A DNA stretch of 64,000 nucleotides from assembly GCF_004751985.1 (NCBI RefSeq), contig NZ_CP038492.1, forward strand, positions 2,542,001 to 2,606,000. Direction: 5' to 3'. A model generated the notes under the pieces. That model did no database searches, was not told the DNA's origin, and was given only the letters and a program-made list of their open reading frames with translations. Shown piece by piece: positions 55,377 to 63,371 of the stretch; position 1 is the first letter of the stretch; every line of letters starts with the position of its first letter. This stretch comes from Rhodophyticola sp. CCM32 (lineage in GTDB: Bacteria; Pseudomonadota; Alphaproteobacteria; Rhodobacterales; Rhodobacteraceae). Position numbers and translations under genes: made by a program.

Positions 55377-56393
55377 ATGACCAATGCCCTCTTGAGACTT
55401 CTGGAAACCCGGGACTGGCTTTTGGCCGACGGGGCCACGGGAACCACATTGTTCAATATGGGGCTGCAATCGGGCGATGCGCCCGAGCTTTGGAATGTCG
55501 ATCACCCGGACCGGATCACAACGCTGTATTCCGGCGCGGTGGAGGCAGGCAGCGATCTGTTTCTGACCAATTCCTTCGGTGGCACCCGGGCGCGGCTGAA
55601 ACTGCATGACGCCCAGGACCGCGCGTTTGAGCTGAACAAGGCCGCAGCCGGGATCGGGCGGGAGGTGGCCGACAGGGCAGATCATCCGGTGATCGTGGCC
55701 GGCTCCATGGGTCCGACAGGGGAGATCATGGCCCCCATGGGCGCGCTGACCCATGACAGCGCGGTGGAGATGTTCCACGAACAGGCCGAAGGTCTGAAAG
55801 CCGGGGGGGCCGATGTGCTCTGGGTCGAGACGATCAGCGCCCCGGAAGAATACAAGGCCGCAGCCGAAGCGGCCAAAATGGCCGATATGCCCTGGTGCGG
55901 CACGATGAGCTTTGACACCGCCGGGCGCACCATGATGGGGCTGACATCCGCCGCCATGGCCGACATGGTGGACCGGCTGGACCATACACCGCTGGCCTAT
56001 GGGGCCAATTGCGGGGTGGGTGCCTCTGATCTCCTGCGCACGGTTCTGGGCTTTCGCGCCTCGGGCAGTGAACGGCCGGTGATCGCCAAGGGCAATGCGG
56101 GCATTCCGAAATATGTCGATGGCCATATCCATTACGATGGCACACCCGAGCTGATGGCCCGCTATGCGGTTCTGGCCCGCGATTGCGGCGCCACGATCAT
56201 CGGCGGCTGCTGCGGCACCCAGCCGGAACATCTGCGCAAGATGCGGGAGGCCCTTGAGATAACGCCGAAATCCGCGGCCCCGGGGTTGGAGCAGATCACC
56301 GCCGAACTGGGGGGCTTTTCGTCCGAAAGCGACGGCACCGATGGGGCGGGACCAACCCGCGCCCGGGCCAGCCGCCGCCGGTCGCGCAGATGA
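55377..56393 (+). CDS. Homocysteine S-methyltransferase domain protein (BMT/MetH N-terminal type)
   Basis: 338 residues of the betaine-homocysteine/MetH N-terminal TIM barrel: WLLADGATGTTLFNMGL, NSFGGTRARLKLH, VAGSMGPTGEIMAP, and zinc cysteines in GANCGVG (one) and GGCCGTQPEH (two). The C-terminus ends in RASRRRSRR, probably disordered. It methylates homocysteine to methionine. With the corrinoid protein at 57745 it could serve as one part of a split methionine synthase, as described for roseobacters; the pterin-binding and reactivation parts are not in the window. Confidence 0.88.
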   Translation: MTNALLRLLETRDWLLADGATGTTLFNMGLQSGDAPELWNVDHPDRITTLYSGAVEAGSDLFLTNSFGGTRARLKLHDAQDRAFELNKAAAGIGREVADRADHPVIVAGSMGPTGEIMAPMGALTHDSAVEMFHEQAEGLKAGGADVLWVETISAPEEYKAAAEAAKMADMPWCGTMSFDTAGRTMMGLTSAAMADMVDRLDHTPLAYGANCGVGASDLLRTVLGFRASGSERPVIAKGNAGIPKYVDGHIHYDGTPELMARYAVLARDCGATIIGGCCGTQPEHLRKMREALEITPKSAAPGLEQITAELGGFSSESDGTDGAGPTRARASRRRSRR

Positions 56394-56445
56394 CACAGAT
56401 ATCGGGCGACACGGCACCGGGCCCGGAACAGGGCCGGTTTCCGCG

Positions 56446-56488
56446 CGGAAAACGCGCGTTTTCCGGCACGGAATTCCCGGGAATTCCG
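56446..56488. repeat. Double-palindrome element, copy 2
   Basis: CGGAAAACGCGCGTTTTCCG (56446-56465) and CGGAATTCCCGGGAATTCCG (56469-56488), both perfect, 3 nt apart. Same order and half-sites (GGAAAAC..., then GGAATTC...) as at 45183, with centres changed on both sides at once. It lies between the convergent ends of the homocysteine methyltransferase and radical SAM genes, a natural place for a bidirectional terminator. Confidence 0.75.
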
Positions 56489-56512
56489 ACAGCATCCGTC
56501 GGGCCTTCGCAT

Positions 56513-57598
56513 TTAAAACAGACACAATTGATCGCCGGGGCGCGGCGGCACGCGGAACAGATCGGTCCTGAGCGGGGGCAGCCGGTGATCCAGCCCCAGA
56601 TCGCGCAGCGCGCGCTTGAACCGGGTCTGGATCAGCGCCGCATAGACCCCCTCCCCCCTCATGCGTTTGCCCCAGCTGCTGTCATAATCCCGCCCGCCAT
56701 GCATCTCGCGGATTTTGCCCATCACACGGGTGACACGCGCCGGATAATGCTCTTCCAGCCAGGCCCGCCACAAGGGCGACACCTCGCGCGGCAGGCGCAG
56801 GGGAATGCAGCTTGCCGCAACCGCGCCTGCATCGCGGGCGGCTGTCAATATCGCCTCGATCTCGGGGTCGGTCAGCCCCGGCACGATGGGCGAAACCATG
56901 ACCCGCACAGAGCAGCCCGCGCGCGTCAGCCGTTCAATCGCCCGCAACCGGCGGGCGGGCGATGGCACGCGCGGTTCCATCTTCCGGGCCAGATCCGCAT
57001 CCAGCGTGGTCACCGAAATGCAGACCCGTGCCAGCCCCGCCTGCGCCATCGGGCCCAGAATATCCGCGTCCCGTTCCACCAGCACACCCTTGGTGGTCAC
57101 CCCCACCGGATGCTGAAACCTCTGCAACACCTCCAACACGTCGCGCATGATCCGGCGATCCCGTTCAATCGGCTGATAGGGGTCGGTATTGGTGCCGATG
57201 GCCATCACCTGCGGCCGGTAACGCGGATTGCGCAATTCCGCCTCAAGCCGGGGGGCGGCATTGGGTTTTGCGGTCAGCCGGGTCTCGAAATCCAGACCCG
57301 GGGACAGACCCAGATAGGCGTGGCTGGGCCGCGCAAAACAATAGATGCACCCATGTTCACAGCCCCGATACGGGTTGATCGAATGGTCAAAGGGGATATC
57401 CGGGCTGGTGTTGCGGGTGATGATGGTTTTCGCCATCTCGTCGCGGATTTCGGTGCGCAGGGGCGGCAACGCGTCTTCCGCCTCCCATCCATCGGAAAAT
57501 CCAACCCTTTCAAACCGCTCGAACCGGCCGGTTTCATTGCTGGCCGCCCCCCGGCCTTTGCGGCGTTCAGGCGGAAAGGTTGCATCGGTTTCCATCAT
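56513..57598 (-). CDS. PA0069-family radical SAM protein
   Basis: 361 residues with a radical-SAM iron-sulfur motif C80-x3-C84-x2-C87 (YRGCEHGCIYCFARPSH), preceded by TIITRNTSPDIPFDHSINP. SAM-binding and barrel strands follow (PQVMAIGTNTDPYQPIERD, VGVTTKGVLVERD). The family is widespread but uncharacterised. It is convergent with the methyltransferase and divergent from the corrinoid gene. A second ATG follows the first directly, so the start is uncertain by one codon. Confidence 0.9.
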   Translation of the reverse strand: MMETDATFPPERRKGRGAASNETGRFERFERVGFSDGWEAEDALPPLRTEIRDEMAKTIITRNTSPDIPFDHSINPYRGCEHGCIYCFARPSHAYLGLSPGLDFETRLTAKPNAAPRLEAELRNPRYRPQVMAIGTNTDPYQPIERDRRIMRDVLEVLQRFQHPVGVTTKGVLVERDADILGPMAQAGLARVCISVTTLDADLARKMEPRVPSPARRLRAIERLTRAGCSVRVMVSPIVPGLTDPEIEAILTAARDAGAVAASCIPLRLPREVSPLWRAWLEEHYPARVTRVMGKIREMHGGRDYDSSWGKRMRGEGVYAALIQTRFKRALRDLGLDHRLPPLRTDLFRVPPRPGDQLCLF

Positions 57599-57744
57599 GC
57601 GAAACTAGAACATAACAGGAACATTTGCAAGCAGAGGTCGGTTGCGACGCGCCCTCTGTCGCAATCCAGCGCGTCAATATGCGCCCGGTCTCTAGCTAAT
57701 GGACCAAATGTGCACAGAACACCCATAAGAGGGAAAGTTTAATC

Positions 57745-58452
57745 ATGTCCGACGAAGACGATGACATCATCCTGGCGGATCTGGACGATGATGAGCTTGT
57801 CCAGCAGATGTTTGACGATCTCTATGACGGTCTGAAGGAAGAGATCGAGGAGGGGGTGAACATCCTTCTCAGCCGGGACTGGGCGCCCTATCGTATCCTG
57901 ACCGAGGCGCTGGTGGGCGGCATGACCATTGTCGGCAACGATTTCCGCGACGGTATCCTGTTCGTGCCCGAGGTTCTGCTGGCCGCCAATGCGATGAAAG
58001 GCGGCATGGCGATCCTGAAACCGCTGCTGATCGAGACCGGCGCACCCCGTGTGGGCAAGATGGTGATCGGCACGGTCAAGGGTGACATCCATGACATCGG
58101 CAAAAACCTGGTCTCGATGATGATGGAAGGTGCCGGGTTCGAGGTGGTCGATCTGGGTATCAACAATGCGGTCGAAAGCTATCTTGAGGCGCTGGAAACG
58201 GAACAGCCCGACATTCTGGGCATGTCCGCCCTGCTGACCACCACCATGCCCTATATGAAAGTCGTGATCGACACCCTGGCCGAAAAGGGCCTGCGTGAGG
58301 AATATATCGTTCTGGTGGGCGGCGCGCCGCTGAACGAGGAATTCGGCAAAGCCATCGGCGCCGACGCCTATTGCCGGGATGCCGCCGTTGCGGTGGAAAC
58401 CGCCAAGGAATGGATCGCGCGCAAACATAACCAGATGGCCGCAAGCGCCTGA
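57745..58452 (+). CDS. Corrinoid (B12-binding) methyltransferase protein
   Basis: A 235-residue two-domain protein. An N-terminal helical cap domain (about 15-95, EALVGGMTIVGNDFRDG, FVPEVLLAANAMKGG) precedes a Rossmann-like B12 domain with the cobalt-ligand motif D114-x-H116-x-x-G119 (KGDIHDIGKN), DLGINNAVE and LVGGAPLN. It carries a methyl group between partner methyltransferases, such as the homocysteine methyltransferase at 55377 or MttB-type enzymes. The acidic first 20 residues are unusual. A strong hairpin follows the stop. Confidence 0.93.
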   Translation: MSDEDDDIILADLDDDELVQQMFDDLYDGLKEEIEEGVNILLSRDWAPYRILTEALVGGMTIVGNDFRDGILFVPEVLLAANAMKGGMAILKPLLIETGAPRVGKMVIGTVKGDIHDIGKNLVSMMMEGAGFEVVDLGINNAVESYLEALETEQPDILGMSALLTTTMPYMKVVIDTLAEKGLREEYIVLVGGAPLNEEFGKAIGADAYCRDAAVAVETAKEWIARKHNQMAASA

Positions 58453-58475
58453 TCATCCAAGGATTGAAGCTTTTT

Positions 58476-58506
58476 GCAAAAGGCGCTCCGACGGGGCGCC
58501 TTTTGC
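58476..58506 (+). terminator. Hairpin terminator after the corrinoid gene
   Basis: Inverted repeat GCAAAAGGCGC / GCGCCTTTTGC around a short CC-GAC-GG core, 24 nt after the stop. The T-run on the descending arm (TTTT) and the A-run on the ascending arm make it work on both strands; only a short U-tract lies beyond it. Confidence 0.75.
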
Positions 58507-58642
58507 GTTGACAGATATGTAAGCCGAGTTGGGTCCGGGTACGCGCAGATCAAGCGCTTCTTGAGAGACGTGAAACATCCAGAACCATAAAAACTTATCA
58601 TGAAGCAATGGGTTGGAAAGGGTTTTGGCGATACCTCATGGC

Positions 58643-59533
58643 TCAGGTTAAAGGCGGGGCACTGTCTTCCCGGATCGGGAGGGCTATCCTCAGGCCATCG
58701 CGACCGACAAAGAGTTTTCCGTCCCAGATACCCTCAACGGCTTTGCTCCAGTGTTCCTCAGTATATGCCGGGTCATCAGAGGGGATCAGATGCGAAAGTG
58801 CCAATCCTTTCACACCTGCCCTGACTGCGGTCCGGGCTGCGTCATGGGCGAAACTGTGTGACCGCAACCAATGTTCCATCAGTTTTTCACTGCCGTTGCC
58901 GATGCGCGACATCAAGGCGGGTAACGCGCTTTGAAGCATGGCCTCATGGATCAGCAGATTTGCCCCGTGCGCGAAATCGACAAGGTCAGGGATTGGCGCT
59001 GTATCGCCAGAGAAAACGACATGTGTACGTTCTGATCTGAAGGACAGAGCAAAGCAATCCTCTAGCGGAGGGTGTTGCGTCCGTATCGCAGAGACCGTCA
59101 GGCCGTCGCGATCAAAGAACATTCCGGCGTCGATTGCCTTGATCCGAACCAGCTTACGCAGATCCGGGCGCCCTTCATCCTCGATCCGGGTGTCGATATC
59201 GGCCTTCATAGATGCCAGAAACCCATTCCAGTAGATGTCGAGGCCGGGAGGTCCCCAAACCTCTACCGGCGTTTTCAACCCAGCCGTCCACGCAGTGTGG
59301 ATCAGCGGGCCAAGCTCAAGATAATGGTCGGAATGGAGATGGGTGATGCAGATCATCGACAGATCTTTGAGCTGCATGCCCTGATCCACAAGGCCACGGG
59401 TTACGCCGAGCCCGCAATCGACAACGATCCGGCGGCCATCAAGGCAGAGGAGATTTGAGGTCGGCATCGAGGACCCGGGCCGGATTGCCGGCCCGCCCTT
59501 TGTCCCCAGAAGGGCGACGAAATCCCCGGTCAT
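58643..59533 (-). CDS. MBL-fold metallo-hydrolase
   Basis: 296 residues of the metallo-beta-lactamase fold with ITHLHSDHYLELG (HxHxDH), VFSGDTAPIPDL (D ligand), NLLIHEAM and a C-terminal LSHLIPSD. It resembles ribonuclease Z-like/arylsulfatase-type members rather than glyoxalases. Its start overlaps the end of the aminotransferase gene by 4 nt (ATGA), so it is co-translated as the third gene of an IclR-aminotransferase-hydrolase unit. Substrate unknown. Confidence 0.85.
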   Translation of the reverse strand: MTGDFVALLGTKGGPAIRPGSSMPTSNLLCLDGRRIVVDCGLGVTRGLVDQGMQLKDLSMICITHLHSDHYLELGPLIHTAWTAGLKTPVEVWGPPGLDIYWNGFLASMKADIDTRIEDEGRPDLRKLVRIKAIDAGMFFDRDGLTVSAIRTQHPPLEDCFALSFRSERTHVVFSGDTAPIPDLVDFAHGANLLIHEAMLQSALPALMSRIGNGSEKLMEHWLRSHSFAHDAARTAVRAGVKGLALSHLIPSDDPAYTEEHWSKAVEGIWDGKLFVGRDGLRIALPIREDSAPPLT

Positions 59534-60876
59534 AGGGCAGAAAACCCGGCGTCGAGCGCGGCGAGGATCGTGGATGTGTCTTCTTCCGTCAGCACAAGGG
59601 GGGGCGACAGAATAAGGTTCGGCCCCGAGACACGCACCATTGCGCCGGCCTGATACGCGGCCTCCTGCACCGTCATGGCCAACCCGGCGTCAATCGGGGT
59701 CTTGGTTGCGCGGTCACTGACCATCTCAATCGCGGTCATCAAACCATGGCCGCCGCGCACATCCCCGATAGTGTCGTATTTGTCTTTGAGCGCCAGACAG
59801 CCCTGATAAAGCTGTGTGCCGCGCGCGGTGGCGTTGTCAACCACATTCAGGCGCCTGGTTTCTGCCAGGCATGCAAGTGCCGCAGCCGCGCCCACCGGGT
59901 GGCCGGAATAGGTGTATCCATGGCCGATCTTGGCCGAGGCGTTGTTTTCAAAGACCTCGACCATCCTGTCGCCCAGCATGACCGCACCAAAGGGGAAGTA
60001 GCCGTTTGTTATGGCCTTCGCCGTGCACATCATATCCGGCTGAATGCCCCAAAGCCGCGCGCCTGACCATGCCCCTGTGCGACCATAGGCCGTGATCACC
60101 TCGTCAGTGATCAACAGGATGCCGTTCCGATCACAAATCTCACGCACCATGGGTGCAAAGCTTTTATGCGGCGGGATCACACCACCGGCACCCAGGATCG
60201 GTTCCATGATCATCGCGGCAATCGTATTGGCGCCCTGAAACGCGATTTCATCTTCCAAAGCGGCGGCGCAAAGCTGCGCCAGCTTCCCGGGATCGGCCTC
60301 GTTGAACGGGTTGCGATAGGTGTAGGGCGCGGGGATGTGATAGCAGCCGGGCAAAAGCGGTTCATATGCATTGCGGAAATTGGCGTTTCCGTTGACCGAG
60401 GCGCCGCCAATATGGGTGCCGTGATAGCCCTTCTTCAGGCTTAGGAATTTCACCCGCCCCGCCTCTCCACGCAGCTTATGGTACTGACGGGCAAGACGCA
60501 GCGCGGTTTCCACCGAATCCGACCCGCCGGACGTGAAGAACGCCCGGCTGAGCCCGTCGGGTGCGAAGAATTCGCCCAGTTCGTAGGACAGCTCGATGGC
60601 GGCATCATTCGAGGTGCCGCGGAAGGTCGAATAATAGGGCAGCTTGTCAAGCTGCCCGGAAATGGCATCTTTCACCGGCTGGCAGGAATAGCCAAGATTG
60701 ACATTCCAGAGCCCGCCCACGGCATCGACGACAGAATGCCCGTCAGTATCCTCGATCCGCACGCCGCTTGAGCCGGTAATGATCTTCGGGGGTGTGTCGT
60801 GGCTGTCCTTGGGGGAGGTCATCGGATGCCACATGAAGCGGGCGTTGTTTTCCTTCAGGAAATTCGAGTCTTTCAT
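59530..60876 (-). CDS. Class III (omega) PLP aminotransferase
   Basis: 448 residues: FTSGGSDSVETALRLARQYH (PLP phosphate loop), KKGYHGTHIGGASV, LLITDEVITAYGRTG, and Schiff-base lysine K287 in CTAKAITNG. It transfers amino groups from omega-amino acids or amines. ATG 60876 is chosen because it overlaps the IclR stop (ATGA) and begins the family; a long upstream frame runs antisense-like through the regulator gene. Part of a probable catabolic operon with transporter genes divergently placed. Confidence 0.9.
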   Translation of the reverse strand: MKDSNFLKENNARFMWHPMTSPKDSHDTPPKIITGSSGVRIEDTDGHSVVDAVGGLWNVNLGYSCQPVKDAISGQLDKLPYYSTFRGTSNDAAIELSYELGEFFAPDGLSRAFFTSGGSDSVETALRLARQYHKLRGEAGRVKFLSLKKGYHGTHIGGASVNGNANFRNAYEPLLPGCYHIPAPYTYRNPFNEADPGKLAQLCAAALEDEIAFQGANTIAAMIMEPILGAGGVIPPHKSFAPMVREICDRNGILLITDEVITAYGRTGAWSGARLWGIQPDMMCTAKAITNGYFPFGAVMLGDRMVEVFENNASAKIGHGYTYSGHPVGAAAALACLAETRRLNVVDNATARGTQLYQGCLALKDKYDTIGDVRGGHGLMTAIEMVSDRATKTPIDAGLAMTVQEAAYQAGAMVRVSGPNLILSPPLVLTEEDTSTILAALDAGFSAL

Positions 60877-61682
60877 CGGACAGATTCCAATTCTTCTGCG
60901 CCGGTCAGGCTGCGCGCCCAGGCGGTTTCGACATGATCCGGGACGGATCCGCCCCAGTTGTGAGAGATGGCCCGGCTGGCCCGAACCAGATGTGTTCGAA
61001 TGATGCGCTGAAGCGCCGGGGTCACGCGGGTGGAGACGCAGGCGACTGTGACTGTTCCGGCAAAAAGGCCGGTCTGGTCGAATACGGGGGCAGATACGGA
61101 ATGCACGTCGCGTTCGTATGCGTCTGAGCATTCGGCGAAGCCGCATTCTCTGGCGGCGTCGATTACAGCGGTCAGCGCTTCGTCTGTTGTCACCGTCTCG
61201 GAGGTGAAGCGGGTGAGATTTTTCACGGCCTCGGCCATCATCTCAGGCGGACCGAAGGCCACAGAACATTGCCCGGAGGCTGTGGCGTGCAGGGGGAAGA
61301 TATTCACGTCGATCAGGACGCGCGTGCTGTGTTTGACCGATTCGAGCTGGTCGAGCGCGTAAAGCGTAAAACCCGAAAGCACGGCAACATGAACCGTTTC
61401 GCCGGTGGCCTCGGCCAGCATCCGCAATGCGTCCTGCGTGCCGGCCTTGCGCGGCACGGTCCGCTCACGTGTTTGCGCAAGCTGTAAAAGCGCAGGGCCA
61501 AGCCGATATCCCCTGGTCACCGGATTCTGTTCAATAAATCCAGCTTCCTCAAGAACTTGGACATGGCGATAGGTTGTTGCCTTGTCGCGATTCGCCAACC
61601 GGCAAAGTTGCGACAGCCCGATCTCGGGCTGCAGGTCCGTGAAATAGGATAGCAGGTCTAATGTCTTTGCGGCGGAGGACAT
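60873..61682 (-). CDS. IclR-family transcriptional regulator
   Basis: 269 residues: N-terminal winged HTH (IGLSQLCRLANRDKATTYRHVQVLE) and the C-terminal effector-binding GAF-like domain (LGPALLQLAQ, FPLHATASGQCSVAFG, VFDQTGLFAGTVTVA). It heads the minus-strand unit with the aminotransferase and hydrolase genes and is divergent from tctC. A palindrome lies in the shared 113-nt gap at 61752. Confidence 0.92.
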   Translation of the reverse strand: MSSAAKTLDLLSYFTDLQPEIGLSQLCRLANRDKATTYRHVQVLEEAGFIEQNPVTRGYRLGPALLQLAQTRERTVPRKAGTQDALRMLAEATGETVHVAVLSGFTLYALDQLESVKHSTRVLIDVNIFPLHATASGQCSVAFGPPEMMAEAVKNLTRFTSETVTTDEALTAVIDAARECGFAECSDAYERDVHSVSAPVFDQTGLFAGTVTVACVSTRVTPALQRIIRTHLVRASRAISHNWGGSVPDHVETAWARSLTGAEELESVR

Positions 61683-61751
61683 GGGGAACCTCTCTTGATC
61701 TCGATTACAGAAAAAGTTTGACGGGTCTCTTTTTGCAAGGCAACATTTTTC

Positions 61752-61777
61752 TGAACCAATGGTTCAATATATGAACC
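61752..61777. promoter_or_regulatory. Probable IclR operator between iclR and tctC
   Basis: TGAACCA-ATGGTTCA-type palindrome (TGAACC-AAT-GGTTCA, 61752-61766) with a third TGAACC half-site at 61772-61777. IclR-family proteins commonly bind short inverted repeats in the shared promoter of divergent genes. The tctC start is 19 nt downstream. Confidence 0.65.
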
Positions 61778-61795
61778 GATACGGGGAGAAACACA

Positions 61796-62740
61796 ATGTC
61801 CATACGAACCAAACCGCTTACTGCAGCCGCAGTGGCCCTTGCGGCGATGTCAGGGGCGGTCTTTGCCGAATACCCGGAAGGTCCGGTCGAGTTTGTCGTG
61901 CCGTGGCCGCCGGGTGATCTGGAAGACATCCTGACGCGCATGATCGCCGAGGATTTTCAGGAGGCTTACGGCGTTCCGGCCGCGGTCGTGAACCGCCCAG
62001 GCGGCGGCGGAGGGCCGTTTCCCGGCGCGATCGAAGTTGCCAATGCGCCCGCCGATGGGTCGGTCATCGGCTCCTTCATCATCGCCATTCCGGTTGTTGG
62101 CCCTCAACTTGGCATTCCTGATCTGAACCCCGATCCGTTCGTGCCCCTTGGCAATTTCCTTACATATCCGTTTGTTATCGCCACCAGCGGCAACGCCCCC
62201 TATCAGACGATGGAAGAGCTTGCCGCATATGCGGGGGAAAGCGACGTTGTTCTGGGCCATTTCGGGGCGCCGCTGGTACCGACGCAGGTGACCCTTGGTC
62301 TGGCCGAGGAGATGGGGTTCTCCTTTGCGTCCGATGCGGCCTTCGACGCGCTTGATTGCAACACGCTGGCCTCTGGGGATGTCGATGTCATCAACACCAC
62401 CCTGCAACTTATCCTGCCCTGCCTTGATGATGTGACAGTGCTGGCCTCCATCGGGTCGGAGCGTATTCCGCTGACCCCCGATGCGCCCACAGTGGCCGAG
62501 CTTGCCCCCGATCTCGACGTTGCTCTTTGGAACGGGCTGTTTGTTCATCGCGACACACCGCAGGATGTGCGCGAGGCGATCATCGCTGTCGCGCAGGAGA
62601 CGGTGATGTCTGAACGTGCGCAGGCCCTGGCTGCGGAAACCGGCGCCTCGGTCTACTGGCAGCCCGCCGAGGAGGTCGTGGAACAGATCCAGACGGATAT
62701 CGAGACGCTGGCCCGCATCGAGGCGATGCTGGCCGAATAA
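61796..62740 (+). CDS. tctC: Tripartite tricarboxylate transporter substrate-binding protein
   Basis: 314 residues. N-terminal Sec signal (TAAAVALAAMSGAVFA, cleavage after AVFA), then the TctC/Bug fold: VEFVVPWPPGDLEDILTRMI (the usual pocket sequence is GGxxD; here GDLED), NRPGGGGG, and VLASIGSERIPLTPDAPTVAEL. ATG 61796 follows GGGGAG. It captures an organic anion in the periplasm and delivers it to TctAB. The ligand may be the substrate of the divergent aminotransferase. Confidence 0.92.
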   Translation: MSIRTKPLTAAAVALAAMSGAVFAEYPEGPVEFVVPWPPGDLEDILTRMIAEDFQEAYGVPAAVVNRPGGGGGPFPGAIEVANAPADGSVIGSFIIAIPVVGPQLGIPDLNPDPFVPLGNFLTYPFVIATSGNAPYQTMEELAAYAGESDVVLGHFGAPLVPTQVTLGLAEEMGFSFASDAAFDALDCNTLASGDVDVINTTLQLILPCLDDVTVLASIGSERIPLTPDAPTVAELAPDLDVALWNGLFVHRDTPQDVREAIIAVAQETVMSERAQALAAETGASVYWQPAEEVVEQIQTDIETLARIEAMLAE

Positions 62741-62819
62741 TCCCGCGCGATGTTTCGACCGGGCGGTGATCTTGCTGCCGCCCGGTGAACCCGCCCCGAA
62801 CGTCCGGAGCTTTCCCCCC

Positions 62820-63359
62820 ATGTCGCGTGTCAAAACCCTTCAGGCCCTGTTCAAACGATATCGTCGCCCCGGTGATATCGTTTTTGCCTGGGGGCTTCTG
62901 ATCATAACGATATGTCTCCTGTCGCAGCTTTGGTCGCAGACAACCTACCGCCCCGGCACAGCGTTATTTGCGCAACCCCGGTTCTGGCCTGCGGCATCCC
63001 TCATCAGCATGGCAGGGTTCGCGGCCTTTCACCTGCTTGGATCAGCCCTGTCCGAACGGATCGAAGGGCGCTGGCGCGAGGTTTTATTATGGGCCGCGTC
63101 GCTTGAATATGCAGGCTGGTTCATAATCTACGCGATCATGGTGCCCATGCTGGGCTATCTGCCCACGACAATCCTGTTCGCGCTTGGCCTGACGATCCGC
63201 GTTGGCTATCGCAGCCGCACCGCCCTTTTCTCGGCTGTGGGTGCGGCGGTTGTGATTGTCCTGCTGTTCAAAACGCTGCTGCAAGTCAGGCTGCCCGCCG
63301 GACAGGTCTATCAGTATTTGCCTGATGGGTTGCGGCAGATCATGCTGACCTATTTCTGA
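62820..63359 (+). CDS. tctB: Tripartite tricarboxylate transporter small membrane subunit
   Basis: 179 residues with four hydrophobic segments (FAWGLLIITICLLSQLW, FWPAASLISMAGFAAFHLL, YAGWFIIYAIMVPMLGYLP, FSAVGAAVVIVLLFKTLL), the TctB layout. It starts 80 nt after tctC and 12 nt before tctA. A longer upstream frame is out of context. Confidence 0.85.
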   Translation: MSRVKTLQALFKRYRRPGDIVFAWGLLIITICLLSQLWSQTTYRPGTALFAQPRFWPAASLISMAGFAAFHLLGSALSERIEGRWREVLLWAASLEYAGWFIIYAIMVPMLGYLPTTILFALGLTIRVGYRSRTALFSAVGAAVVIVLLFKTLLQVRLPAGQVYQYLPDGLRQIMLTYF

Positions 63360-63371
63360 ACGGAGCGCGCA

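Noticed and set aside
60877..61146. Upstream extension of the class III aminotransferase
   Set aside because: The extra 90 residues overlap the IclR gene and show no similarity to the family; the ATG at 60876 overlaps the IclR stop as expected for coupled genes.
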